This document shows, one piece after another, positions 1-4,476 of a stretch of DNA of 5,538 bases; position 1 is the first letter of the stretch, and every line of letters starts with the position of its first letter. The notes beneath the pieces were generated by a model. That model was not told the origin of the DNA. It saw nothing but the letters and a program-made list of their open reading frames with translations, and did not search any database. The stretch lies in NCBI GenBank assembly GCA_902494935.1, contig CABUVH010000125.1:1-5538 (forward strand), written 5' to 3'. The DNA comes from an uncultured Collinsella sp. Lineage in GTDB: Bacteria > Actinomycetota > Coriobacteriia > Coriobacteriales > Coriobacteriaceae. The position numbers and the translations under genes were made by a program.

Positions 1-1866
1 CTGCACCTCAACGGCTACAAGATCGCCAATCCCACCATCCTTGCCCGTGTGTCCGACGAAGAGCTCACCAAGTTCTTTGAAGGCATGGGCTATAAGCCGC
101 ACTTCTTTGTCGCCGGTTTCGACGACGAGAGCCATGCAAGTATTCACGCGCGTTTTGCCGCCCTGTTCGAGCAGGTCTTCGATGAGATCTGCGACATCAA
201 GGCCACCGCTATGGCTCAGGCCACTGCGGGCGAGACCGTGGTCCGTCCGGCCTACCCCATGATCGTGTTCCGTACGCCCAAGGGTTGGACCTGCCCCAAG
301 CAGATCGACGGCAAGAAGACCGAGGACTCCTGGCGCGCCCATCAGGTGCCGCTGGCGAGTGCCAAGGACACCCACGAGCACTTCCGCGTGCTGCGCGAGT
401 GGCTGCGCTCCTACAAGCCCGAGGAGCTCTTTACGCCCGAGGGCCAGGTGCGTCCCGAGGTGACGGCCTTTATGCCGACCGGCGAGCTGCGCATCGGCGC
501 CAACCCCAATGCTAACGGCGGCAAGGTGCGCCGCGAGCTCGAGCTCCCCGATATTCATGCCCACGAGATCCCCGTCGCAAGCAAGGGCCACGGCTGGGGC
601 TCCACCGAGGCCGCCCGCATCTTCGGTGAGTACACTGCCGACGTTCTGGCCAAGAACATGGACGATTTCCGCATCTTCGGTCCCGACGAGACTGCGTCCA
701 ACCGCCTGCAGGCTGCCTACAAGGTGACCAAGAAGCAGTGGGATGCTGGCTTTTACGAGGACGATGCCAACGACGAGCTGCTGGCCGGTTCCGGTAAGGT
801 TGTCGAGCAGCTGTCCGAGCACCAGTGCGAGGGCTTCCTCGAGGCATACGTGCTCACCGGCCGCTCGGGTGTGTGGAGCTCCTACGAGAGCTTTGTCCAC
901 GTGGTCGATTCCATGGTCAACCAGCACTGCAAATGGCTCGAGGCCACCAAGCGCGAGATTCCGTGGCGTGCTCCCATCAGCGGTCTCAACATTTTGCTGT
1001 CGAGCCATGTCTGGCGCCAGGACCACAACGGCTTCTCGCATCAGGACCCCGGCTTTATCGACCTGCTGCTCAACAAGGCAAACGACACGCATATCGTGAA
1101 TGCCTACTATCCGGCCGACGCCAACATGGCCCTTGCTGTGGCGGAGCGCGTCTACCAGTCCACCGACTGCGTCAACGCCATCTTCTGTGGCAAGCAGCCC
1201 GCCCCCACTTTCCAGACGGTCGACGAGGCCAAGTCCGAGCTCGCTGAGGGCGTGGCGACCTGGGAGTGGGCATCGACTGCCAGCTCGCTCGCCGAGGCCG
1301 ACGTCGTGGTTGCCACGTGCGGTGACGTGCCGACGCTCGAGGCCCTGGCTGCAACCGATATGCTGCGCAAACTGGGCATTAAGGTGTGGTTCGTCAACGT
1401 GGTCGATCTGCTCAAGATCCAGAACGTCTGCGAGAACGACCAAGCCATCAGCGATGAGCGCTGGGCTGAGCTGTTCGGTTGTGGCGAGAAGCCCGTGCTC
1501 TTCGCATTCCACGCCTATGCCGGCACGATCCGCCGTCTGATCTGGAACCGCCCCGGCCACGATGCCTTCCGCGTCCACGGCTACGAGGAGAAAGGCTCCA
1601 CGACCACGCCGTTCGACATGCTGCGCCTGAACAACATGGACCGCTGGGCCCTGGCCGCCGACGTACTGCGTATGGTCGACGCCGATAAGTTTGCCGAGCA
1701 GATTGATGAGTGGGAGGCTTTCCGCACCGAGGCCTTTGAGTTCGCGTGCGACGAGGGCTTCGATCACCCGGCCTTCACCGACTGGGTCTGGCCCGACGCC
1801 GCAGCCGCAACTGCTGCCGACGGCGCGCTCTCCGCAACGCAGCTAACTGCCGGCGACAACGAATAG
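1..1866 (+). CDS. xfp: Phosphoketolase (xylulose-5-P/fructose-6-P), C-terminal part, 5' end outside window
   Basis: This is a thiamine-diphosphate enzyme of the cytosol. It splits xylulose 5-phosphate or fructose 6-phosphate with inorganic phosphate into acetyl phosphate plus glyceraldehyde 3-phosphate or erythrose 4-phosphate. The frame is open from base 1 (window residues LHLNGYKIANPTIL) for 621 codons to TAG, so the GTG at 49 is internal and not the start. Family motifs seen, by window codon, are PKGWTCPK (~94-101), WRAHQVPL with His114, FGPDE (226-230), LSEHQCEG with Glu273, and DHNGFSHQDPGF (341-352) with His342 and His347. By my recall of bifidobacterial Xfp these match active-site His320, Glu479, His548 and His553, an offset of about 206. 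Full length would then be near 827, normal for the family. The thiamine-binding N-terminal part is therefore upstream. The tail ends in TAGDNE, as I remember for bifidobacterial enzymes. Family is very sure; preference between the two substrates cannot be read from sequence. Confidence 0.97.
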   Translation: MHLNGYKIANPTILARVSDEELTKFFEGMGYKPHFFVAGFDDESHASIHARFAALFEQVFDEICDIKATAMAQATAGETVVRPAYPMIVFRTPKGWTCPKQIDGKKTEDSWRAHQVPLASAKDTHEHFRVLREWLRSYKPEELFTPEGQVRPEVTAFMPTGELRIGANPNANGGKVRRELELPDIHAHEIPVASKGHGWGSTEAARIFGEYTADVLAKNMDDFRIFGPDETASNRLQAAYKVTKKQWDAGFYEDDANDELLAGSGKVVEQLSEHQCEGFLEAYVLTGRSGVWSSYESFVHVVDSMVNQHCKWLEATKREIPWRAPISGLNILLSSHVWRQDHNGFSHQDPGFIDLLLNKANDTHIVNAYYPADANMALAVAERVYQSTDCVNAIFCGKQPAPTFQTVDEAKSELAEGVATWEWASTASSLAEADVVVATCGDVPTLEALAATDMLRKLGIKVWFVNVVDLLKIQNVCENDQAISDERWAELFGCGEKPVLFAFHAYAGTIRRLIWNRPGHDAFRVHGYEEKGSTTTPFDMLRLNNMDRWALAADVLRMVDADKFAEQIDEWEAFRTEAFEFACDEGFDHPAFTDWVWPDAAAATAADGALSATQLTAGDNE

Positions 1867-1888
1867 CATCCGGGACGGTCTCGCGCTG

Positions 1889-1971
1889 GGGCCGCCTCCG
1901 GGCGGGTTCCTCCCTCTGAGAAGTGGGCTTCGCGAACTTCTCAGAGGGAGGAACCCGCCCGGAGGCGGCCC
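1889..1971. repeat. Perfect 36-bp inverted repeat with 11-base spacer
   Basis: Arms 1889-1924 and 1936-1971 are exact reverse complements over 36 bases, separated by GGGCTTCGCGA. The left arm begins GGGCCGCCTCCGGG and ends CTCTGAGAAGT. It starts 22 bases after the phosphoketolase stop. As RNA it would be an extremely stable hairpin at the 3' end of the phosphoketolase transcript. No T-run follows directly (the next bases are TCTCGACTG; a T6 run comes only at 2003-2008), so it is not a textbook intrinsic terminator. It may protect or process the transcript end, stop polymerase by stem strength alone, or be a copy of a dispersed palindromic element. The symmetry is certain; the role is not. Confidence 0.95.
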
Positions 1972-2162
1972 TCTCGACTGTTTCGATATGCGGGGCTGAT
2001 TCTTTTTTATGTAATGGGGATTTTGCTTACGCTGCCTTGGAAACTGTGCATCTAACTATGGTCAGCCAAGATTACCCCGCCCCGCCCTCGTCCGTAAACT
2101 CTTCCGCTGGGCGAGCCATAGACGCCGCGTACCGATAGGGTAAGGCGGCGGCTTGAAATTGG

Positions 2163-2171
2163 TGCTATATT
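2163..2171 (+). promoter_or_regulatory. Candidate extended -10 promoter of the regulator unit
   Basis: TGCTATATT matches the extended -10 pattern TGnTATAAT with one mismatch in the hexamer. It would start transcription near 2178, giving a leader of about 30 bases before the ATG at 2209. No good -35 hexamer lies 17 bases upstream, which is usual for extended -10 promoters. The local shift to A/T-rich DNA supports a promoter here. No transcript evidence is available. Confidence 0.45.
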
Positions 2172-2184
2172 CAGCTTGAGTTGT

Positions 2185-2192
2185 TTAATACT
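2185..2192 (-). promoter_or_regulatory. Possible third copy of the GGTATTAA element (weak)
   Basis: Read on the minus strand this is AGTATTAA followed by A, matching eight consecutive bases (GTATTAAA) of the element at 4319-4330. It lies just after the predicted transcription start of the regulator unit, a usual place for a repressor site. It is short and A/T-rich, so chance cannot be excluded. Confidence 0.25.
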
Positions 2193-2208
2193 AGAACGGG
2201 AGGCTGAT

Positions 2209-2700
2209 ATGGGGCTGTTCAAAAAGAAAAACCCGCAGGATGCCTTTGATCCCGATGTGTTTACCATCACGGATACGATTTTGGACCCACCGCGGTTTAC
2301 GTTTTTGCCGGCTATCTACCAGGATGCCACGCGCCGCAAGTGGGCCGTGCATCAGCGCGGCGGCGAGCCGAAGATTTTTGACTATGCGGATGTGCTGCAG
2401 TGCGAGATTGTCGAGACCGGAAATCCCGAGGATGTGCCGGAGGTTAGCAAGCGCGAACTAGCTCAGCAGATTTTGATTAATCCAGCTCAGGCTACCAAAA
2501 ACAATGCTGCCAAGCGTAATATGTGCCTTGGTATGGGTGTCATCGTTGCCGTGCAAACCGGCGAGGATGAGATTTCGAAGCTTGAGATTCCGGTGACCGC
2601 GGGCGAAGTCAAGCGAGACTCCGGCCTATATCGGTCGTATCGGAACGTTGCGGAGCAGATCAAAGAAGCCTTCGACGCCATGGGGCGTCCGGAGCAATGA
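2209..2700 (+). CDS. Conserved-looking hypothetical protein, 163 residues, first gene of the regulator unit
   Basis: I do not recognise a confident function. The ATG at 2209 is chosen because GGGAGG (2198-2203) sits five bases upstream; an upstream in-frame TTG at 2176 has no such site. The product starts MGLFKKKNPQ. It has no signal peptide, no clear membrane segment and no metal-binding cysteine cluster. The middle (about residues 30-75, with KWAVHQRGGEPKIFDYADV then LQCEIVETG) reads as short beta strands. A charged linker follows, then a second strand region (NMCLGMGVIVAVQTG) and a terminal helix (YRSYRNVAEQIKEAFDAM). This order resembles the PH-like region found in some DUF4428-type proteins, but that is only a loose impression and no zinc ribbon is present. 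It is probably cytosolic and co-transcribed with the regulator 35 bases downstream. Codon use is mixed: 14 of the first 40 codons end in A or T. Confidence 0.85.
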   Translation: MGLFKKKNPQDAFDPDVFTITDTILDPPRFTFLPAIYQDATRRKWAVHQRGGEPKIFDYADVLQCEIVETGNPEDVPEVSKRELAQQILINPAQATKNNAAKRNMCLGMGVIVAVQTGEDEISKLEIPVTAGEVKRDSGLYRSYRNVAEQIKEAFDAMGRPEQ

Positions 2701-2714
2701 TGCCTGCAGCATCA
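2698..2714 (+). repeat. Small inverted repeat spanning the stop codon of the hypothetical gene
   Basis: TGATGC (2698-2703) and GCATCA (2709-2714) pair around a five-base spacer CTGCA. It overlaps the TGA stop and precedes the ribosome binding site GAGGAG (2722-2727) of the next gene. No T-run follows, so it is not a terminator; it may be a minor intercistronic hairpin or chance. Confidence 0.4.
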
Positions 2715-2735
2715 AGCGGTTGAGGAGCCGTGCCC

Positions 2736-3503
2736 ATGCCGAGTGAACCATATGCGATTCCGCCCAAAGATTGCGCCTTTGAGGGCATTCTTTGGTATAT
2801 CAATCATTATGACCTGCAGGGTGGCGACCGGCTGCCCGCCGAGCGTGTACTCTGTGAAGAGCTGGGCGTGTCGCGCACGGCGTTGCGTGCTGCGATCACG
2901 CGCCTTATTTCGTGCGGAACTTTGGAAAGCCGCCGCGGTTCGGGCACCTATGTGTGTCCTCCCAAACCGCTGAACATCTTTCAGGAAACATGGAACTATA
3001 CGCAGGCGGTGGAGAGGGTTGGCTCAAAGTCGACCGCACGCCTGGTTTGGTCCAAGGTCGTGTACGCCGATATCGATCCGGCCCAAAAGGCCCAGATCGA
3101 CCTGGGCATGCCGCTTTTCTGCATTCGACGTGTGCGCGTGGTTAATGGTTCCCCGGCGTCGATTGAGACGGCCCACGTCAATCTGTCTTTGTGCCCCTCG
3201 CTTCCCGATCACGATTTTGAGCAGGAAAGCCTCTACGACGTTTTGCTCAAAGAAGGGAATGTCCATGTGACGCACGGCAAGGAGCATATTTCCATCAGCC
3301 GTCTGAACGCCGACGAGGCCAAGTTGCTGGGTGCTCAGGAGGGCACGCCGGTGTTTTACAAGGCTTCGCACGAGCGTGACGAGAACGATGGCTTTGTCGA
3401 GTATTGCAAGTCCGTGATTCTGCCGACCAAGTATCGTTTTGCCGATAACGGCGAGGCAGACGGCGTTGCGACGAAGGTAGGTGTCGAATGGCTGATGCAG
3501 TAG
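2736..3503 (+). CDS. GntR-family transcriptional regulator with UTRA domain (HutC subfamily), first of two
   Basis: This is a 255-residue DNA-binding regulator, probably a repressor released by a small phosphorylated ligand. The ATG at 2736 is preferred over GTG 2730 because GAGGAG (2722-2727) is eight bases from the ATG but only two from the GTG. Residues about 12-73 form the winged helix-turn-helix, with GDRLPAERVLCEELGVSRTALRAAITRL and the wing SRRGSGTYV. From about residue 98 to 240 the sequence fits the UTRA ligand domain, with strands such as MPLFCIRRVRVVNGSPASIETAHV and a late EYCKSVILPTKYRF. Its N-terminus lacks the usual P-L-Y-x-Q-I opening and has a longer CAFEGILWYINHYDL helix, so it is not a recent duplicate of the next gene. 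It lies 35 bases after the hypothetical gene and overlaps the second regulator by 16 bases. The ligand cannot be read from sequence. Confidence 0.93.
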   Translation: MPSEPYAIPPKDCAFEGILWYINHYDLQGGDRLPAERVLCEELGVSRTALRAAITRLISCGTLESRRGSGTYVCPPKPLNIFQETWNYTQAVERVGSKSTARLVWSKVVYADIDPAQKAQIDLGMPLFCIRRVRVVNGSPASIETAHVNLSLCPSLPDHDFEQESLYDVLLKEGNVHVTHGKEHISISRLNADEAKLLGAQEGTPVFYKASHERDENDGFVEYCKSVILPTKYRFADNGEADGVATKVGVEWLMQ

Positions 3504-4201
3504 AAGACTTGCCGGTTTACAAACAAATTCGCCGCTGCATTGCGGAGCGAATCGAGCGCGGCGACTACCCGACGGGCTCGATGATTCCGTCCGAAAACGA
3601 GCTGGCCGAGGAGTTTGGCACGACGCGCCTGACAATCCGAAGTGCCATGGACGAGCTGGTCAAAAGTGGCCAGATTCGTCGCGTGCAGGGCAAGGGCGCC
3701 TTTGTGGGACACAAGTGGTTTGACGAGCACGAACGCAAGGGCGGCTTCCGTCAGTCGGTTCTGGCGTCGGGCGCGACGCCGTCGGTGCGCATTCTGGCGC
3801 GCTCCAAACGCTACGCCGGCCCGTATTACGCCGACCTGTTTGGCATCGCCGAGGATGATTTGCTTTACTCGGTGCGCCGTCTCAACTGCATTGATGGGGA
3901 GCCCGTGTCGATCGAGATGACGCTGATTCCGTGTCTGCTGTTTCCGGGCATCGAAGACGTGGACATTTCGGTCTTCAGCCTGTTCGAGACCTACGACATG
4001 TTGGGGCGCAAGCCGGACAAGTCGATTGAGAAACTCGATATTGAAGCGCTGGGCGCACGCGATGCGAGTTTGCTCAATCTTGAGCCGGGCGACCTGGCGC
4101 TCGTACTGGAATGCCTGACCTATGACTCGAGTGGGCAGGCGATCGAGCATGCCAAGTCTTTTAACCGCGGTGATGCCGGCGGATATACCTACAACTATTA
4201 G
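3488..4201 (+). CDS. GntR-family transcriptional regulator with UTRA domain (HutC subfamily), second of two
   Basis: This is a 237-residue regulator of normal length for the subfamily. The ATG at 3488 lies inside the end of the preceding regulator, in another frame, with an AAGGTAGG-type ribosome site at 3474-3481; the overlap suggests coupled translation. The winged helix-turn-helix occupies residues 9-74: LPVYKQIRRCIAERIERG, then MIPSENELAEEFGTTRLTIR and the wing RRVQGKGAFV. The UTRA domain spans about 90-232, with LLYSVRRLNCIDGEPVSIEM, an acidic middle (ISVFSLFETYDML) and a C-terminal ALVLECLTYDSSGQAIEHAKSFNRGD strand set typical of the fold. UTRA members such as NagR, TreR and PhnF bind phosphorylated sugars, amino sugars or related ligands. 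Being last before the terminator and next to a sugar-phosphate deglycase gene, it is the best candidate regulator of that gene. This link is inference. Confidence 0.95.
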   Translation: MADAVEDLPVYKQIRRCIAERIERGDYPTGSMIPSENELAEEFGTTRLTIRSAMDELVKSGQIRRVQGKGAFVGHKWFDEHERKGGFRQSVLASGATPSVRILARSKRYAGPYYADLFGIAEDDLLYSVRRLNCIDGEPVSIEMTLIPCLLFPGIEDVDISVFSLFETYDMLGRKPDKSIEKLDIEALGARDASLLNLEPGDLALVLECLTYDSSGQAIEHAKSFNRGDAGGYTYNY

Positions 4202-4207
4202 CGTCTA

Positions 4208-4242
4208 GAGCATCCTCGTGCACGGCGGGGTGCTCATTTTTT
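4208..4242 (+). terminator. Rho-independent terminator of the regulator unit
   Basis: GAGCATCC (4208-4215) pairs with GGGTGCTC (4228-4235), including one G-U pair and a further possible U-G pair, leaving a loop of about ten bases. The stem is followed by A and six T's (4237-4242). It lies six bases after the stop of the second regulator, so it most likely separates the regulator unit from the downstream enzyme gene, which then needs its own promoter. Confidence 0.85.
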
Positions 4243-4318
4243 ACGGACATGTGTCGCATGACCGATGAACGGCAAAAACTGACCGTCTACCGAGAGGGGA
4301 GGATGAAATCAAAAAATC

Positions 4319-4330
4319 GGTATTAAAAAC
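4319..4330 (+). repeat. GGTATTAA-type direct repeat, copy A (candidate operator)
   Basis: GGTATTAAAAAC agrees with the copy at 4353-4364 at 11 of 12 bases; the two are 34 bases apart start to start, a little over three helix turns. HutC-type GntR proteins often bind sites with outer GGT and a central TA, so this is a reasonable operator candidate for the adjacent regulators. Binding is inferred. Confidence 0.5.
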
Positions 4331-4351
4331 GGCTAACCTGTAATCGTTCAC

Positions 4352-4360
4352 TGGTATTAA
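4352..4360 (+). promoter_or_regulatory. Candidate extended -10 promoter of the SIS-domain gene
   Basis: TGGTATTAA fits TGn followed by a -10 hexamer with four of six consensus bases. It would start transcription near 4367, giving a leader of about 110 bases. No good -35 is seen. A promoter is needed in this gap because a terminator lies upstream, but the exact position is uncertain. Confidence 0.35.
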
Positions 4361-4364
4361 GAAC
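4353..4364 (+). repeat. GGTATTAA-type direct repeat, copy B (candidate operator over promoter)
   Basis: GGTATTAAGAAC is followed by C, giving a partial dyad GGT-N7-ACC (4353-4365) with TTA-type symmetry in the centre. It coincides with the candidate -10 element of the enzyme gene, so a bound regulator would block the promoter directly. Confidence 0.5.
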
Positions 4365-4365
4365 C

Positions 4366-4455
4366 TTTGAATTGTTGAGCTTGGGGCCAAGATGTCCACA
4401 AGGTTAAGCGGCGAGACGGGGCGGCAAGCCCGTCCATTCCGTGCGACAATTCAAA
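4366..4455 (+). promoter_or_regulatory. Self-pairing 5' leader of the SIS-domain gene
   Basis: TTTGAATTGT (4366-4375) is exactly complementary to ACAATTCAAA (4446-4455), extendable inward by one G-U pair and one G-C pair. The enclosed 70 bases hold at least two further hairpins: CTTG/CAAG (4380-4391), and GACGGG/CCCGTC (4415-4420 with 4429-4434). The outer helix closes ten bases before the ribosome site AAAGGAG (4465-4471). A transcript starting near 4367 would have its 5' end locked in this helix. It matches no riboswitch class I know. It may stabilise the mRNA, sense something, or be bound as DNA. Confidence 0.45.
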
Positions 4456-4476
4456 CTGCTCGTGAAAGGAGCGGGA

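Larger units (their letters stand above)
1972..2208. other. Remainder of the 342-base intergenic gap upstream of the hypothetical gene
   Basis: No supportable gene is seen here. The stretch holds an isolated T6 run (2003-2008), an imperfect hairpin at 2123-2150 and a probable promoter close to the next gene. The hairpin pairs CGCCGC 2123-2128 with GCGGCG 2145-2150, and TACC 2130-2133 with GGTA 2139-2142, with a 1x2 internal loop between the helices. It ends 12 bases before the promoter's extended -10 element, so it could sit in the -35 region as a regulator site, or be chance in GC-rich DNA. Confidence 0.6.

Noticed and set aside
49..51. GTG as the start of the phosphoketolase
   Set aside because: The frame upstream to base 1 encodes LHLNGYKIANPTIL, a conserved phosphoketolase stretch, so the gene is cut by the window edge.
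2003..2008. T6 run as the end of an intrinsic terminator for the phosphoketolase
   Set aside because: It is more than 30 bases from the big palindrome and no convincing GC-rich stem lies directly before it.
1923..2138. Open frame starting in the palindrome loop region
   Set aside because: It begins with GTG inside the inverted repeat, has no ribosome site, and its residues simply translate the repeat arm and A/T-rich spacer.
3024..3635. Minus-strand open frame opposite both regulators
   Set aside because: Composition is that of an antisense shadow and it conflicts with two well-supported genes.
3356..4150. Minus-strand open frame opposite the second regulator
   Set aside because: It runs opposite a clear GntR/UTRA gene, spans the end of the first regulator, has no ribosome site logic, and shows no recognisable domain.
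4366..4455. glmS ribozyme or a known riboswitch upstream of the sugar-phosphate gene
   Set aside because: None of the conserved core strings I know for glmS, guanidine, fluoride, preQ1, SAM or cobalamin RNAs is present; only the pairing pattern is supported.
4366..4455. Invertible promoter segment bounded by the 10-bp inverted repeats
   Set aside because: The enclosed 70 bases are too short for usual site-specific inversion, no recombinase gene is visible, and the proposed promoter lies outside the repeats.
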